DNA of 52,130 nucleotides, taken from contig JAHFEG010000004.1 of NCBI GenBank assembly GCA_023248595.1, positions 51,504 to 103,633 of the forward strand, read 5' to 3'. The stretch comes from Myxococcales bacterium. Lineage in GTDB: Bacteria > Myxococcota > UBA727 > JABDBI01. The notes beneath the pieces were generated by a model. That model ran no database searches. It worked only from the letters and a program-made list of their open reading frames with translations, and was not told the DNA's origin. Below, one piece after another: positions 1 through 11,631 of this stretch; within the stretch, counting starts at the first letter, position 1; each line of letters starts with the position of its first letter. The position numbers and the translations under genes are program-made.

Positions 1-44
1 GATCAAACACAAAGACCTAATCGCTATGCAACTACTTCAAGACG

Positions 45-91
45 CCCCCTCCCGGTTTTGCCCCCCCCTAACCGGGTGGGGGTTCTTGTTT
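45..91 (+). terminator. Attenuator/terminator hairpin upstream of rpoB
   Basis: A 13-bp stem with one T-T mismatch pairs 45-57 with 70-82 around a C-rich loop and is followed by a T-rich run (83-91). The position just before rpoB matches the partial terminator commonly found between rplL and rpoB, which lowers polymerase subunit expression relative to ribosomal proteins. The upstream gene is outside the window, so its identity is inferred. Confidence 0.75.
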
Positions 92-187
92 AGTGTGCTA
101 GCGGTTTTTTTTGGGTTTATCGATTTTCGATGTTTATCCATTTTATTTTTTAACGATTCAAGCTGTGTAGCGGAGCATTTCTAGCCC

Positions 188-3100
188 ATGGTTACTGAAA
201 TTCAGCAGAACTTCGCAACTCGTAAAAATTTCGCCAAAATTCATACCAAGCTGCAAATTCCCAGCCTGATAGATATCCAGCGGAGAAGTTATGAAAAATT
301 TCTTCAGCAAGATGTCCCTTGGGCTGTTCGCGGAAACGCTGGTTTGCAGGCAGTGTTTCAATCTGTATTCCCTATTAAGGATTACAATGAAACGGCCTCG
401 CTTGAGTTTGTTGGCTATCATTTCGACCGCCCAAAATATGATGTGGACGAATGTCGTTCACGCGGTATGACCTTTGCTGCCCCTATTCGCGTAGTGGTTC
501 GCTTGGTGATTTGGGATAAGGATGAAGCTACAGGCATTCAATCCGTTCGTGACGTCAAAGAGCAGGAAGTTTACTTCGGTGAAATTCCTCTGATGACAGA
601 TTACGGTACGTTTATTGTTAATGGCACTGAGCGTGTGGTGGTTAGCCAATTACACCGCAGCCCTGGAGTATTCTTTGACAGTGACCGCGGCCGTACGCAC
701 ACTTCTGGTAAACTTCTTTATAATGCGCGTATTATCCCTTATCGCGGCTCTTGGCTTGATTTTGAATTCGATCATAAAGATCTAATTTATTGTCGCATCG
801 ATCGCCGGCGTAAGTTTCATGCCAGTATTTTGCTAAAAGCTCTTGGTTATTCAACCGAAGAACTTTTAAAATACTACTACAAAACAGAAACTCTTCTTTT
901 AGATAAGAAAGATTTTGAAAAAGTAGTCGATTATGACCTGTTGCTTGGCCAAAGAGCGACCAAAGATGTCAGGCATCCAGAAACACGCGAAATTATTGTT
1001 CGTAAAAACCGTAAATTTACGCGTTTATCAGTCCAAAAAATGCAAGAAGCAGGCATTAAGACACTTCAATTAGATGAAGAAGAAGTGAATGGTCTTATTT
1101 CTGCTGAAGATGTGATTAACGAAGATTCCGGTGAAGTATTGCTTGAGTGCAATGAAATGCTCACTGTGAAAAAAATCGACTCCTTGCGTGAGTCTGGTCT
1201 AAGTAAGGTTAAGGTTCTTTTCATTGATGGTCTAAATGTCGGTTCTTATTTGCGCGATACCATTGCGGCAGATAAAGTGACCACGCGTGAAGATGCTTTG
1301 ATGGAGATTTACCGTCGTTTGCGACCTGGTGATCCACCAACACTGGAAACAGCAGAAAATCTTTTTGAAAATCTTTTCTTCAATCCAGAACGATATGACC
1401 TTTCAGAAGTCGGTCGCTTAAAATTGAACCATAAGTTTTCTTTAACCGAGCCTTTGACGAATCGTGCCTTGACCAAAAGAGATATTCTTGAAGTTGTGCG
1501 CTATTTAATCGAACTTCGTAATGGAAACGGATCACTGGATGATATCGATCATTTAGGGAATCGACGTGTTCGCGCAGTCGGTGAGCTGATTGAAAACCAA
1601 TATCGTGTCGGTTTGGTGCGTATGGAACGTGCCATCAAAGAGCGAATGAGTGTTCAAGAAGTTGATACCTTGATGCCGCATGATCTCATCAACAACAAAC
1701 CTGTGGCCGCAGTTGTTAAAGAGTTTTTCGGCTCTTCGCAGTTGTCGCAGTTTATGGATCAAACCAATCCGTTGTCTGAGATTACGCATAAACGTCGTCT
1801 ATCGGCTCTTGGGCCGGGCGGACTAACACGTGAACGCGCAGGCTTTGAAGTACGCGATGTGCATCCAACCCATTATGGACGTATTTGCCCAATTGAAACA
1901 CCAGAAGGTCCAAACATTGGTTTGATTGCCTCCTTGTCAACTTTTGCGCGCGTCAATGATTATGGGTTCGTAGAAACACCTTATCGCCATGTCAAAGATG
2001 GCTGCGTGACAGACGAAATCAGTTATTATTCTGCGCTTCAAGAAGAAAACGAAACCATCGCTCAGGCAAATGCCAAAATTGATCCAAAAACGGGTAAATT
2101 TACGGATTCATTTGTTCAAGTGCGTAAAGGTGGCGATACCACTCTTGAAAAATCAGAAGAAATCACCTTGATGGACGTATCACCTAATCAATTGGTTTCT
2201 GTGGCAGCTGGCTTGATTCCATTTTTGGAACATGACGATGCGAATAGAGCCTTGATGGGATCGAACATGCAACGCCAGGCGGTTCCGCTTTTGCGTGCAG
2301 ATTCACCCTTGGTTGGTACGGGCATGGAAAGCGTTGTGGCGCGTGACTCGGGCGTATGCCGTGTGGCAAAACGTAAGGGAACTGTCGATTACGTTGATGC
2401 TTCTCGTATTGTTGTTCGTGTTGACGCAACTGAAATTGACGATACGGGTTCGCAGGTTGATATCTACAAGCTGAATAAATACCAACGTTCCAATCAAAGT
2501 ACGTGCTTTAATCAAAAGCCAATCGTATCGGTCGGCGATCGGATTGAAGCAGGCGATGTTGTTGCTGATGGTCCTTCAACGGATTGTGGCGAATTGGCAT
2601 TGGGTCGTAACGTTGTTGTCGCCTTTATGCCTTGGCATGGTTACAATTTCGAAGATTCTATTTTGATTAGCGAACGCTTATTAAAAGAAGATTTGTATAC
2701 GTCCATTCATATTGAAGAATACGAATGCGTTGCGCGTGATACCAAACTTGGTGCTGAAGAAATTACGGGAGATATTCCAAATGCTGGTGAGGAATCATTG
2801 GTTGATTTGGATGAGGCCGGTATCATTCGCATTGGTGCTGATGTTAAAGCTGGAGATATTTTAGTTGGTAAGATTACGCCAAAAGGCGAATCGCAACTGT
2901 CTCCAGAAGAAAAATTGCTCCGTGCGATCTTCGGTGAAAAAGCAGGCGACGTGCGAGATACCAGTTTGCGCATGCCTCCTGGAACTTGCGGTACTGTCAT
3001 TGATGCCAAAGTGTTTACACGCAAAGGCATTGATAAAGATAGTCGTGCGAGAGCCAACGAGGAAGAAAGTGAAGCTCAGCTCCTCAAAGATCAAAATGAT

Positions 3101-4309
3101 GAAATTCGTATTATTCGAAATTCGTCGATTGAGCGCATGATTGATCTGTTAAAAGGTCGAACTGCTATCAATAAATTGGTTGATGAAAAGGGCAAAGTTC
3201 TCTTAAAAAAAGGCGATGAGCTGACACAAGAAATGTTGTCTGAAATTGACTGGAAATACTATGGAGATATTCCTGTCACTGACAAGGCCATTTCTGAGCG
3301 CGTGCAGAAAATTGTTAAGACTGTCATTGAACAATCAGAAGCTGTTCGGACTGCTTTTGGCGAGCGCATTAAGCGACTCAAAGAAGGCGACGAGTTACCT
3401 CCTGGTGTGATTAAGATGGTCAAGGTCTATGTTGCAGTGAAGCGAAAGCTTCAGCCTGGCGATAAGATGGCCGGACGTCACGGTAATAAAGGTGTTATTT
3501 CTCGGGTACTGCCTGAAGAAGATATGCCTTATTTGCCAGACGGAACGCCTGTCGACATTGTGCTCAATCCATTAGGTGTACCAAGTCGTATGAACGTTGG
3601 TCAAATTTTGGAAACACATTTGGGCTGGGCAGCGAAGGGCCTTGGTGTCAAATTAAATCGCATGCTAGCAGAACACCAAGAATCCGCTAAATTGCGCCAA
3701 GAAATGAACAGCATTTTTCAAGATAAAGCCCACGAGACTTTGATCAAGGGTTTGTCAGACAAGAATGTGGAAAAGATGGTTCGCAAATTTGAACGCGGTG
3801 TGGCGATGGCGACTCCAGTGTTTGATGGTGCTCCAGAAAGTCAGATTAGAGATTTGCTCAAACAAGGTGGCAATAATGCAACCGGGCAAAGTATCTTGTT
3901 TGACGGACGCACAGGTGACCCATTTGATCAAGACGTGACTGTCGGCGTTATGTACATGCTGAAGTTACATCACTTGGTTGACGATAAGATTCATGCGCGT
4001 TCTATTGGACCGTATTCTTTGGTTACTCAACAGCCTTTGGGTGGTAAGGCGCAGTTTGGTGGTCAACGTTTAGGGGAAATGGAAGTGTGGGCAATGCAGG
4101 GCTACGGAGCCTCCTATGCACTGCAAGAATTCTTGACTGTCAAATCCGATGACGTGGTAGGTCGTACACGCATGTACGAAGCCATTGTTAAAGGTGAGCA
4201 CATCTTAGAGTCAGGTGTTCCAGAGTCATTCAACGTATTGATCAAAGAGCTGCAGAGTTTGGCGCTTGATGTTCAATTGTTGGATGAAGTGGATCCCACG
4301 AGAGCGTAA
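188..4309 (+). CDS. rpoB: DNA-directed RNA polymerase subunit beta
   Basis: Beta subunit of RNA polymerase; with RpoC it forms the catalytic core and carries the rifampicin pocket. The 1373-aa product begins with the family N-terminus ([11 protein letters not shown]) and has the rifampicin region ([22 protein letters not shown], split here only by wording, around residues 520-545), the [11 protein letters not shown] segment after it, the GRHGNKGV segment near residue 1097 and the C-terminal clamp motif [18 protein letters not shown]. The length is close to deltaproteobacterial RpoB and about 30 residues longer than E. coli. The rifampicin pocket shows the usual sensitive-type D, H and S residues. 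A GGAG lies about 12 bases before the ATG, a rather long spacing. It is followed by rpoC after a 72-base gap that holds a hairpin. Confidence 0.98.
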   Translation: MVTEIQQNFATRKNFAKIHTKLQIPSLIDIQRRSYEKFLQQDVPWAVRGNAGLQAVFQSVFPIKDYNETASLEFVGYHFDRPKYDVDECRSRGMTFAAPIRVVVRLVIWDKDEATGIQSVRDVKEQEVYFGEIPLMTDYGTFIVNGTERVVVSQLHRSPGVFFDSDRGRTHTSGKLLYNARIIPYRGSWLDFEFDHKDLIYCRIDRRRKFHASILLKALGYSTEELLKYYYKTETLLLDKKDFEKVVDYDLLLGQRATKDVRHPETREIIVRKNRKFTRLSVQKMQEAGIKTLQLDEEEVNGLISAEDVINEDSGEVLLECNEMLTVKKIDSLRESGLSKVKVLFIDGLNVGSYLRDTIAADKVTTREDALMEIYRRLRPGDPPTLETAENLFENLFFNPERYDLSEVGRLKLNHKFSLTEPLTNRALTKRDILEVVRYLIELRNGNGSLDDIDHLGNRRVRAVGELIENQYRVGLVRMERAIKERMSVQEVDTLMPHDLINNKPVAAVVKEFFGSSQLSQFMDQTNPLSEITHKRRLSALGPGGLTRERAGFEVRDVHPTHYGRICPIETPEGPNIGLIASLSTFARVNDYGFVETPYRHVKDGCVTDEISYYSALQEENETIAQANAKIDPKTGKFTDSFVQVRKGGDTTLEKSEEITLMDVSPNQLVSVAAGLIPFLEHDDANRALMGSNMQRQAVPLLRADSPLVGTGMESVVARDSGVCRVAKRKGTVDYVDASRIVVRVDATEIDDTGSQVDIYKLNKYQRSNQSTCFNQKPIVSVGDRIEAGDVVADGPSTDCGELALGRNVVVAFMPWHGYNFEDSILISERLLKEDLYTSIHIEEYECVARDTKLGAEEITGDIPNAGEESLVDLDEAGIIRIGADVKAGDILVGKITPKGESQLSPEEKLLRAIFGEKAGDVRDTSLRMPPGTCGTVIDAKVFTRKGIDKDSRARANEEESEAQLLKDQNDEIRIIRNSSIERMIDLLKGRTAINKLVDEKGKVLLKKGDELTQEMLSEIDWKYYGDIPVTDKAISERVQKIVKTVIEQSEAVRTAFGERIKRLKEGDELPPGVIKMVKVYVAVKRKLQPGDKMAGRHGNKGVISRVLPEEDMPYLPDGTPVDIVLNPLGVPSRMNVGQILETHLGWAAKGLGVKLNRMLAEHQESAKLRQEMNSIFQDKAHETLIKGLSDKNVEKMVRKFERGVAMATPVFDGAPESQIRDLLKQGGNNATGQSILFDGRTGDPFDQDVTVGVMYMLKLHHLVDDKIHARSIGPYSLVTQQPLGGKAQFGGQRLGEMEVWAMQGYGASYALQEFLTVKSDDVVGRTRMYEAIVKGEHILESGVPESFNVLIKELQSLALDVQLLDEVDPTRA

Positions 4310-4334
4310 ATTGCAGATTTGAAACCTTACTTTT

Positions 4335-4357
4335 ACTCCTTTGCCAATCAAAGGAGT
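4335..4357 (+). other. Hairpin between rpoB and rpoC
   Basis: A perfect 9-bp inverted repeat (ACTCCTTTG / CAAAGGAGT) with a 5-base loop lies 25 bases before the rpoC start. No T-run follows, so it is not a classical terminator. It may be an RNA-processing or stability element; that role is inference. Confidence 0.5.
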
Positions 4358-4381
4358 TAAGAGTTGGGAAGGAAGTTCATA

Positions 4382-7300
4382 ATGAAGGACATTTTTAATT
4401 TTTTTGAAAAGCCCAAAGATCCCTTGAGCTTTAATGCAATTCGAATTCAAATTGCGAGTCCTGAAAAGATTCGGGATTGGTCTTATGGGGAAGTCAAAAA
4501 GCCAGAAACCATTAACTATCGCACGTTTAAACCGGAGCGAGATGGTTTGTTTTGCGCTAAAATATTTGGACCCATTAAAGACTATGAGTGCCTTTGCGGT
4601 AAATACAAACGCATGAAGCATCGCGGTGTTGTCTGCGAAAAATGCGGCGTTGAAGTGATTCAATCCAAAGTACGCCGTGAACGTCTGGGCCATATTATTT
4701 TGGCAACACCTGTTGCGCATATTTGGTTCTTGAAGAGCTTGCCAAGTCGTATTGGCGCCTTGCTCGATATTACCCAAAAAGATTTGGAAAAAGTCCTTTA
4801 TTGTGAATCCTATATCGTCGTTGATCCAGGGGCAACTCCGCTGACGTTGGGTGAACTTTTAAGCGAAGAGCAATATCAAAAATCTTTAGATGAGTATGGT
4901 GATGATGGATTTTTGGCAGGCATGGGCGCTGAAGCTGTCCGTGAATTGCTACGTCAATTAGAAAGAGGCGCCAACGGCGACGGTAAAGGCATCGAAGACT
5001 TAGCGCGTCAATTGCGAGAAGATCTTGGCCAATCAACCTCTGAAGCCCGTCGTAAAAAATTATCGAAGCGGCTTAAAATTGCTGAAGCATTTCGTTCATC
5101 TTCTAATAAGCCAGAGTGGATGCTTCTTGAAGTCATTCCAGTTATCGCACCAGATTTACGTCCTTTGGTTCCATTGGATGGTGGTCGTTTTGCGACATCC
5201 GATTTGAATGATTTGTATCGACGCGTTATCAACAGAAATAATCGTCTAAAACGCTTGCAAGAATTGAGCGCTCCAGAAATTATTATTCGTAACGAAAAGC
5301 GTATGTTGCAAGAAGCAGTGGATGCTTTGTTTGACAACGGTCGTCGTGGTAAATTAATTACTGGTCCCAACAAACGTCCGCTTAAGAGTTTGAGCGACAT
5401 GCTGAAAGGTAAGCATGGTCGTTTTAGACAAAACTTACTTGGAAAGCGTGTTGATTATTCAGGACGATCCGTCATCGTGGTTGGTCCAGAATTAAAACTA
5501 CATCAGTGTGGTTTGCCAAAAACAATGGCATTGGAATTATTCAAGCCATTTATTTACAATCGACTTGAAGAACGTGGTTATGTAACGACGATTAAGTCTG
5601 CTAAACGCATGGTTGAGCAAGAAAAACCAGAAGTTTGGGACGTGCTTGACGATGTGATTCGTGAACATCCAGTTATTTTAAATCGTGCACCAACACTCCA
5701 TCGTTTGGGTATGCAAGCATTTGAACCTGTTTTGATCGAAGGGAAAGCAATTCAATTGCATCCTTTGGTTTGTTCGGCATTTAACGCCGACTTTGACGGC
5801 GATCAAATGGCAGTTCACGTGCCTTTGTCTATCGAAGCGCAGCTTGAAGCGCGCGTTTTGATGATGAGCACGAACAACATTTTGTCTCCAGCCTCGGGTA
5901 AACCGGTTATTGTTCCATCCCAGGATATTGTTTTGGGCTGTTACTACATGACACGCATGCGACCATTCGCTAAAGGCGAGGGCATGATCTTGTCAGGCCC
6001 TGAAGAAGTTCGCTTAGCTTATGATTCAGGAGAAGTGGGTCTTCACGCAGCGATTAAATGTCGTGTCGAGGGTAAATTACTCGATACCACAGTCGGTCGC
6101 GTGTTGATGTATGCATCCATACCTGATGTCATTCCGTTCTCTGCAGTGAATAAAGTGATGGGTAAAAAAGAGTTAGCCAACTTGATTGATCGTTGTTATC
6201 GATTAACCGGTCAAAAAGAAACCGTCATTTTAGCAGATCGTTTGCGCACCATTGGTTATACGGAAGCAACACGCTCCGGTATTTCGATTGCGATGCACAA
6301 CATGGTTATTCCTGAAAAGAAAAAGAAGATCGTCGATCGCTGCCGAAATGAAGTTGAAGAAATTACCAACCAGTATGTCGAAGGTTTGATTACCGACGGT
6401 GAACGTCATAACAAAGTGATCGATATTTGGTCAAAAGCAGCAGAAGAAATTGCTCTTGAAATGATGGAAGCTGTTTCGAGTGAAGAAGTTGTTTCTAGCG
6501 ATGGAAAACATCGAAAAATTACCCCTTCATTCAATCCATTGTATATCATGGCAGACTCTGGTGCCCGTGGATCAACTCAGCAGCTTAAGCAATTGGCTGG
6601 TATGCGTGGTTTGATGGCGAAGCCCTCTGGTGAGATTATTGAAACACCTATTACTGCAAATTTCCGTGAAGGATTGACGGTACTTGAGTATTTCACTTCA
6701 ACTCACGGTGCGCGTAAAGGTTTGGCAGATACCGCGCTTAAGACAGCGAACTCTGGTTACTTGACCAGACGCTTGGTTGACGTGGCACAAGATTCAATTA
6801 TTACCGAATACGATTGCGGTACGCTCGACGGTATTGAAATCACCCCTTTAGTGGAAGGTAACGATATTATTGAAGGCATTGGCGATCGCATCTTGGGTCG
6901 TGTGACCTTGGAAGATGTGATCGATCCTGTGACTGGCGATGTTTTGGTGGGAGCATGCTCTGAAATTGATGAGCATTTTGTTTCTAAGATTGAAGATGCA
7001 GGCATCTCCCGTGTTCGCATTCGTTCTGTGTTAACTTGCCAAACCCGTCGCGGTATTTGTGTGCAGTGTTATGGACGTGATTTGTCTCGTGGCCATGTAA
7101 CAAATATCGGTGAAGCGGTTGGCGTGATTGCAGCACAATCAATTGGTGAGCCAGGTACACAGCTGACCATGCGTACGTTCCATATCGGTGGTATTGCTTC
7201 GGGCCCTGGACAAGAGTCAAGCCATGAAGCGCGCGGCGAAGGTAAAGTTGTTTTCGAAAACATCTCGGTCACCCAAAGGCGTGACGGTGCTTTTGTTGCC

Positions 7301-8548
7301 ATGAATCGTCAAGGCAGTGTGAAAATTGTTGACGAAAGTGGCCGTGAGCGAGAATCTTACCCAGCAGCTTATGGTTCGATGATTAAGGTTGTCGAAGGCT
7401 CGACTGTGAAACCTGGAACAACCTTGGTTGAATGGGATCCTTACTCTTTCCCTATTTTGACTGAAGCAGGTGGACAGGTTCACTTTGGTGATTTGGTCGA
7501 AGGTGTTACCATTTCGGAACGCACCGATGAAACCACTGGTTTGTCTCATAAAGTTGTTGTTGAAAGCCGGGATCCAAGTGCGCGCCCTCGTGTGACGATT
7601 AAAGATGCCGACGGAAATGTAGTTGCGATTACTGCAGGAGCTGGCACCGCACGTTACTTGTTACCAGTTGGTGCGATTATTGTTGTCAACGAAGGCGATG
7701 ATGTTCAGCCTGGTGATATGCTTGCAAAAGTAAACCGTGAAGCTTCCCGAACGAAAGATATTACAGGTGGTTTGCCACGTGTTGTCGAGTTGTTTGAAGC
7801 CAGACGTCCTAAAGATCATGCAGTGGTTTCAGAAGTCAGCGGCCATGTTTCTTTTGGTAAAGATACCAAGGGTAAACGTAAAGTGGTTGTGACGCCAGAA
7901 ATGGGTGAGTCGCGTGAGTATTTAATCCCCAAAGGTAAGCATATTCGTGTGCGTGAAAATGATTTCGTGCGCGCTGGTGAACCGTTGATGGATGGTTCTG
8001 TTAATCCGCATGACGTTTTGAAGGTTTTGGGCGAAAAAGCATTAGCCAAGTACATGGTAGACGAAATTCAAGAAGTCTATCGTTTGCAGGGTGTACGCAT
8101 CAACGATAAACACGTTGAAGTGATCGTCAGACAAATGCTTAGACGCGTGAAGATTAAAGATGCTGGCGATACGACTTTCTTAGCAGAAGAACAAGTTGAG
8201 AAGCAATTGTTTGAAGCTGAAAATGATAAAGCGATTGAGCTAGGTGGGCGTCCAGCGATTGCCGAGCCTTTGCTGCTTGGAATCACCAAAGCATCTTTGT
8301 CGACAGAGTCGTTTATTTCTGGTGCAGCTTTCCAAGAAACCACCAAGGTTTTGACAGAAGCAGCAGTGGCAAGCAAAGTCGATTACTTGCGTGGCCTCAA
8401 AGAAAACGTGATTATGGGTCGTTTGGTTCCAGCGGGAACAGGACTTCCAAATTATCGTTACTTAAATATCGAAGTGGAAGACACAGGTTCCATCGAAGAA
8501 GGCGGGCTCATGGAAAGTGTGCCGCTTGAACTTCTGGAATCTGCTTGA
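4382..8548 (+). CDS. rpoC: DNA-directed RNA polymerase subunit beta'
   Basis: Largest subunit of RNA polymerase, containing the catalytic magnesium site. The sequence shows the N-terminal zinc site ([13 protein letters not shown] then CEKCG), the invariant [12 protein letters not shown] motif, the bridge-helix and trigger-loop region ([19 protein letters not shown], then [19 protein letters not shown]) and the second zinc site ([13 protein letters not shown]). The product is 1388 aa from the ATG at 4382. This start is chosen because a strong GGAAGGAAG lies 7 bases upstream and the N-terminus [14 protein letters not shown] fits the family; a longer TTG-started frame from 4364 would contain the ribosome binding site. 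Cotranscribed with rpoB and closed by a strong terminator. Confidence 0.98.
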   Translation: MKDIFNFFEKPKDPLSFNAIRIQIASPEKIRDWSYGEVKKPETINYRTFKPERDGLFCAKIFGPIKDYECLCGKYKRMKHRGVVCEKCGVEVIQSKVRRERLGHIILATPVAHIWFLKSLPSRIGALLDITQKDLEKVLYCESYIVVDPGATPLTLGELLSEEQYQKSLDEYGDDGFLAGMGAEAVRELLRQLERGANGDGKGIEDLARQLREDLGQSTSEARRKKLSKRLKIAEAFRSSSNKPEWMLLEVIPVIAPDLRPLVPLDGGRFATSDLNDLYRRVINRNNRLKRLQELSAPEIIIRNEKRMLQEAVDALFDNGRRGKLITGPNKRPLKSLSDMLKGKHGRFRQNLLGKRVDYSGRSVIVVGPELKLHQCGLPKTMALELFKPFIYNRLEERGYVTTIKSAKRMVEQEKPEVWDVLDDVIREHPVILNRAPTLHRLGMQAFEPVLIEGKAIQLHPLVCSAFNADFDGDQMAVHVPLSIEAQLEARVLMMSTNNILSPASGKPVIVPSQDIVLGCYYMTRMRPFAKGEGMILSGPEEVRLAYDSGEVGLHAAIKCRVEGKLLDTTVGRVLMYASIPDVIPFSAVNKVMGKKELANLIDRCYRLTGQKETVILADRLRTIGYTEATRSGISIAMHNMVIPEKKKKIVDRCRNEVEEITNQYVEGLITDGERHNKVIDIWSKAAEEIALEMMEAVSSEEVVSSDGKHRKITPSFNPLYIMADSGARGSTQQLKQLAGMRGLMAKPSGEIIETPITANFREGLTVLEYFTSTHGARKGLADTALKTANSGYLTRRLVDVAQDSIITEYDCGTLDGIEITPLVEGNDIIEGIGDRILGRVTLEDVIDPVTGDVLVGACSEIDEHFVSKIEDAGISRVRIRSVLTCQTRRGICVQCYGRDLSRGHVTNIGEAVGVIAAQSIGEPGTQLTMRTFHIGGIASGPGQESSHEARGEGKVVFENISVTQRRDGAFVAMNRQGSVKIVDESGRERESYPAAYGSMIKVVEGSTVKPGTTLVEWDPYSFPILTEAGGQVHFGDLVEGVTISERTDETTGLSHKVVVESRDPSARPRVTIKDADGNVVAITAGAGTARYLLPVGAIIVVNEGDDVQPGDMLAKVNREASRTKDITGGLPRVVELFEARRPKDHAVVSEVSGHVSFGKDTKGKRKVVVTPEMGESREYLIPKGKHIRVRENDFVRAGEPLMDGSVNPHDVLKVLGEKALAKYMVDEIQEVYRLQGVRINDKHVEVIVRQMLRRVKIKDAGDTTFLAEEQVEKQLFEAENDKAIELGGRPAIAEPLLLGITKASLSTESFISGAAFQETTKVLTEAAVASKVDYLRGLKENVIMGRLVPAGTGLPNYRYLNIEVEDTGSIEEGGLMESVPLELLESA

Positions 8549-8568
8549 GTAGCCAGATAGATTAAAAT

Positions 8569-8606
8569 AAAAAACCGGCAGCTTGAGAAGGTGAGCCGGT
8601 TTTTTT
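8569..8606 (+). terminator. Rho-independent terminator after rpoC
   Basis: The arms AAAAAACCGGC (8569-8579) and GCCGGTTTTTT (8595-8605) pair around a 15-base loop and end in a T run. It lies 20 bases beyond the rpoC stop and should end the rpoBC transcript. Confidence 0.9.
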
Positions 8607-8690
8607 AATTGCGCAGCGCGGGATATTGCAAAATCCTTATTATCGCTCCAGGCTAAATGTAGTCTGATCTTCACCAACGCGAGAGAAATT

Positions 8691-9083
8691 ATGAAAATTA
8701 AGGGTTTAATGCTTCCTGTCCTCTTCTTTTTATGCTCTCATGCTGCCGTAGCTGATTGCACTAAACCAACGAATTCATATGATAGAACTTATTGCACTGC
8801 CAAACTTTTCATGGAATCCGACAAAGAGCTCAATGATGTTTATAAGGAGCTAACTGCCCTCGTTAAACCTAACCTGAAAAAGAAAATTGTTAGCGTTCAA
8901 CTGTCTTGGCTCAAATTTCGCAATAATGCTTGCGAGGCTTTGGGGAGCATCAATGTTGACTGCAATTACAAAGTTAATAAAGAGCGTACCGAATTTTGGA
9001 GAGATCGCCTTCGCGAATGCAAGACCGGTCATTGTCGCGAAGATCTTATGCTCAAAGATACGTGGATTGCACCTGTGTCCTAG
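8691..9083 (+). CDS. Exported LprI/DUF1311-like small protein
   Basis: A 130-aa product with a clear Sec signal peptide (hydrophobic stretch about residues 5-18, cleavage after AVA before DC). The mature part has the LprI/DUF1311 pattern: an early Cys, a YCTAKL segment, a helix with LNDVYKEL, then QLSWLKFRNNAC and a late Cys pair. Proteins of this family are periplasmic or surface proteins, some of which inhibit lysozyme; activity here is not shown by sequence. A GAGAG sequence precedes the ATG. It stands alone between the rpoC terminator and the convergent purE gene. Confidence 0.7.
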   Translation: MKIKGLMLPVLFFLCSHAAVADCTKPTNSYDRTYCTAKLFMESDKELNDVYKELTALVKPNLKKKIVSVQLSWLKFRNNACEALGSINVDCNYKVNKERTEFWRDRLRECKTGHCREDLMLKDTWIAPVS

Positions 9084-9118
9084 CGAGGAGAAATGCAGAG
9101 CATATAGACTTAATTTGG

Positions 9119-9613
9119 TCACACCAAACTATTGTTGACTGCCTGTTCATGTAAATCAGCCATCCAGATATGAAGCGCGTTCTTAATTTGCTCATCTTTA
9201 AGTGCCAAAATGCGCGCAGCGAGCAGGGCGGCATTTTTAGCGCCGGCAGCACCAATAGCCACTGTCGCGACCGGCACACCGCCAGGCATTTGCACGATGG
9301 AGAGCAGGGCATCAAGACCACCAAGAGATGTCGCGGCTAAAGGAACTCCGATGACTGGTATCCAGGTTTTGGCGGCGATCATGCCGGGTAAAGCAGCTGC
9401 TGCCCCAGCGCCGGCAATAATAATTTCAAGACCGCGGCCGGCTGCAGTTTCAGCATATTGCAAGGTCAAATCGGGAGCTCGGTGTGCAGAAAGGATGCGA
9501 ATTTCAAATGGAATTTTAAATTCCCCGAGCAGGTTGGCGGCTTCTTGCATAATTGGCAGATCGCTTTTACTGCCCATGATAATGCCGACTTTAGGAGAGG
9601 AACATGTTGTCAT
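9119..9613 (-). CDS. purE: N5-carboxyaminoimidazole ribonucleotide mutase
   Basis: Purine biosynthesis enzyme that converts N5-CAIR to CAIR. The 164-aa product carries the class I PurE signatures: MGSKSDLPIM near residue 13, the active-site SAHRAPD, the glycine-rich AGAGAAAALPG and the loop GVPLAATSLGGLDAL followed by QMPGGVPVATV. The usual partner purK is not adjacent. It is transcribed away from rpsA; the upstream region (9614-9792) is shared with the rpsA promoter. Confidence 0.95.
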   Translation of the reverse strand: MTTCSSPKVGIIMGSKSDLPIMQEAANLLGEFKIPFEIRILSAHRAPDLTLQYAETAAGRGLEIIIAGAGAAAALPGMIAAKTWIPVIGVPLAATSLGGLDALLSIVQMPGGVPVATVAIGAAGAKNAALLAARILALKDEQIKNALHIWMADLHEQAVNNSLV

Positions 9614-9641
9614 AAAAGACGTCTTACATGGAAATGCTGAT

Positions 9642-9670
9642 TTGACAAATGGGAAGAAATAGCCGATAAA
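9642..9670 (+). promoter_or_regulatory. Sigma-70-type promoter for rpsA
   Basis: A perfect -35 box TTGACA (9642-9647) is followed after 17 bases by GATAAA (9665-9670), 4 of 6 to the -10 consensus. Transcription from about 9677 would leave a leader of roughly 115 bases before the rpsA ATG. Confidence 0.6.
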
Positions 9671-9681
9671 ATCGCACAGGT

Positions 9682-9703
9682 TTTATCCAAAATCGTGGAT
9701 AAA
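9682..9703 (+). other. Stem-loop in the rpsA leader
   Basis: A 7-bp inverted repeat TTTATCC / GGATAAA with an 8-base loop begins a few bases after the inferred rpsA transcription start. S1 controls its own translation in gammaproteobacteria through leader structure; whether this hairpin does so is inference. Confidence 0.3.
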
Positions 9704-9792
9704 GCTCAACAAAACCCGTTCATGGCATGTGTTGCCCTCTTTAAGCAATACAAAGTCATCAAATATCTAAGTTAAAGGTTGGAAACCATCAT

Positions 9793-11547
9793 ATGGAACG
9801 AAGCAGTAGTGTTGAAGCAATGGAAGAAGGTCTTTCTTTTGCCGAGCTTCTAGAAGAAAGTTATGCACGAGACGAAGTGATTGAAGGCGAGATCGTAACC
9901 GCCACCGTGTTGTCAGTAAATAAAGATTTCGTTTTGGTCGATGTCGGTTACAAGTCAGAAGGCTTAATTCCGACGCACGAGTTTCCCAGTTTAAATGGGG
10001 AGCCACAAATTAAAGTTGGCGATCGCGTTGATGTGATGGTGGAAGCCCGAGAAGATGAGATGGGCCACATGGTTTTGAGCAAAGAAAAAGCCGACCGTGT
10101 CAAAGTATGGGATGATATCTCCCTTGCTTGCGAACGTGACGAAGTTGTTGAAGGTGTTATTATTGGTCGTGTCAAAGGTGGCTTGCAAGTTGATATTGGC
10201 GTGAGAGCATTCTTGCCTGGCAGCCAGGTTGATTTAAGACCGATTCGCAACCTTGAAAAATTAATTGGTGAACGGTTCCAATTCAAAGTTATTAAGTTTA
10301 ATAAAAAACGTGGAAACATTGTACTCAGCCGTCGTGTCTTGCTTGAGAAAGAGCGAGAAGAAAAACGTGGCGTGACTTTGCTTAGTTTGCATGAAGGTGC
10401 TGTGCTCGATGGTATCGTCAAGAATTTGACTGATTACGGCGCATTTATTGATTTGGGTGGTGTCGACGGACTTTTGCATGTGACCGATATGAGTTGGGGA
10501 CGTGTCCAGAACCCAGCAGAGATGTTCCAAGTTGGCAGCGTCGTTAAAGTAAAAGTTCTTAAATATGATCCTGAAAATGAACGTGTCTCTTTGGGCATGA
10601 AACAAATTCAAGATGATCCATGGCTTAAAGCACAAGAAGAATTTCCAGTGGGAATGCGTGTCAGTGGCAAGGTTGTTTCATTGACAGATTACGGTGCTTT
10701 CATTGAGCTGCGACCTGGCGTTGAAGGCTTGATCCATGTTTCTGAAATGTCTTGGACTAAACGCGTCAAGCATCCTTCAAAAATTGTTAATATCGGTGAC
10801 GAAGTCAATGCCGTTGTGCTTGATATTGATCAAGAGAACAAACGTATTTCACTTGGTATGAAGCAAGTTGAACCTAATCCTTGGACGATGCTGGAAGAGA
10901 GATATCCGATTGGTGCGGTTATTCGTGGACAAGTTCGTAATATCACAGACTTTGGTATCTTTATTGGTATTGAAGACGGTATTGATGGATTGGTACATAT
11001 CAGCGATTTGTCCTGGACCCATCGCGTGAAGCATCCTTCTGAATTATTCCAAAAGGGTGACGAAGCCGAAGCAGTTGTGCTAAATATCGATGTTGAAAAT
11101 GAAAGATTTTCCTTAGGTATTAAACAACTACACGAAGATCCATGGGGACGTATTCCACATGTGTATCCACGTGGAGCTCGCGTTAAAGGTAAAGTTGTAA
11201 AAGTTGCCGAATTTGGTGCTTTCATCGAGATTGAACCAGGAATTGATGGTCTTTGCCATGTCTCTGAGTTTGCTGAGGAACATGTGGAAGATCCGCTTAC
11301 CTTCCTAAAGCCAGGCGATGAAGTAGAAGCCATGATCATTGACGTTGACCCAGAAGAACGAAAAATCGGATTGTCTATGAAAGCTGTTAAAAAAGCTGAA
11401 AAAGGTTTCGATTATAGAAGTTATTTGGCTCAGCAAGGTGCTTCCGCTAAGCCTGTTTCCAGCGGCCATACAAAGAGCATGGGAACATTAGGCGAAGCGC
11501 TAAAAGGCTTTAACATCAATAACGATACGGACGATGAGAATAACTAA
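9793..11547 (+). CDS. rpsA: 30S ribosomal protein S1
   Basis: S1 binds mRNA at the small subunit and helps translation start. The 584-aa product has six S1-type OB-fold repeats. Repeats three to six are most obvious, each with a DYGAFI or equivalent segment followed by GLLHVTDMSW or GLIHVSEMSW and ending in RVSLGMKQ. Repeats one and two are diverged, as usual for the ribosome-binding half. It is slightly longer than E. coli S1 (557 aa), mostly at both ends. GGTTGGA precedes the ATG. The gene has its own promoter and terminator and appears to be monocistronic. The gene for cmk, the usual neighbour in gammaproteobacteria, is not here. Confidence 0.96.
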   Translation: MERSSSVEAMEEGLSFAELLEESYARDEVIEGEIVTATVLSVNKDFVLVDVGYKSEGLIPTHEFPSLNGEPQIKVGDRVDVMVEAREDEMGHMVLSKEKADRVKVWDDISLACERDEVVEGVIIGRVKGGLQVDIGVRAFLPGSQVDLRPIRNLEKLIGERFQFKVIKFNKKRGNIVLSRRVLLEKEREEKRGVTLLSLHEGAVLDGIVKNLTDYGAFIDLGGVDGLLHVTDMSWGRVQNPAEMFQVGSVVKVKVLKYDPENERVSLGMKQIQDDPWLKAQEEFPVGMRVSGKVVSLTDYGAFIELRPGVEGLIHVSEMSWTKRVKHPSKIVNIGDEVNAVVLDIDQENKRISLGMKQVEPNPWTMLEERYPIGAVIRGQVRNITDFGIFIGIEDGIDGLVHISDLSWTHRVKHPSELFQKGDEAEAVVLNIDVENERFSLGIKQLHEDPWGRIPHVYPRGARVKGKVVKVAEFGAFIEIEPGIDGLCHVSEFAEEHVEDPLTFLKPGDEVEAMIIDVDPEERKIGLSMKAVKKAEKGFDYRSYLAQQGASAKPVSSGHTKSMGTLGEALKGFNINNDTDDENN

Positions 11548-11581
11548 TCGATTGACGGATTAGGTATGCTTTCGTTATAAA

Positions 11582-11610
11582 AAAAACGCGCCTAGTTGGC
11601 GCGTTTTTTT
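11582..11610 (+). terminator. Rho-independent terminator after rpsA
   Basis: AAAAACGCGCC (11582-11592) pairs with GGCGCGTTTTT (11598-11608) around a 5-base loop, followed by a run of seven T residues. It ends the rpsA transcript just before murJ. Confidence 0.93.
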
Positions 11611-11631
11611 ATGAGGCAGGTTTAAGATAAA

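Noticed and set aside
1-44. End of rplL coding region before the terminator
   Set aside because: The first bases do not read as a recognisable L7/L12 C-terminus; the gene end must lie upstream.
4226-4777. 183-aa minus-strand frame across the rpoB-rpoC junction
   Set aside because: It overlaps two certain genes on the opposite strand and has no ribosome binding site or recognisable domain.
9210-9662. 150-aa plus-strand frame opposite purE
   Set aside because: Low-complexity Ala/Pro-rich mirror of purE; purE is certain.
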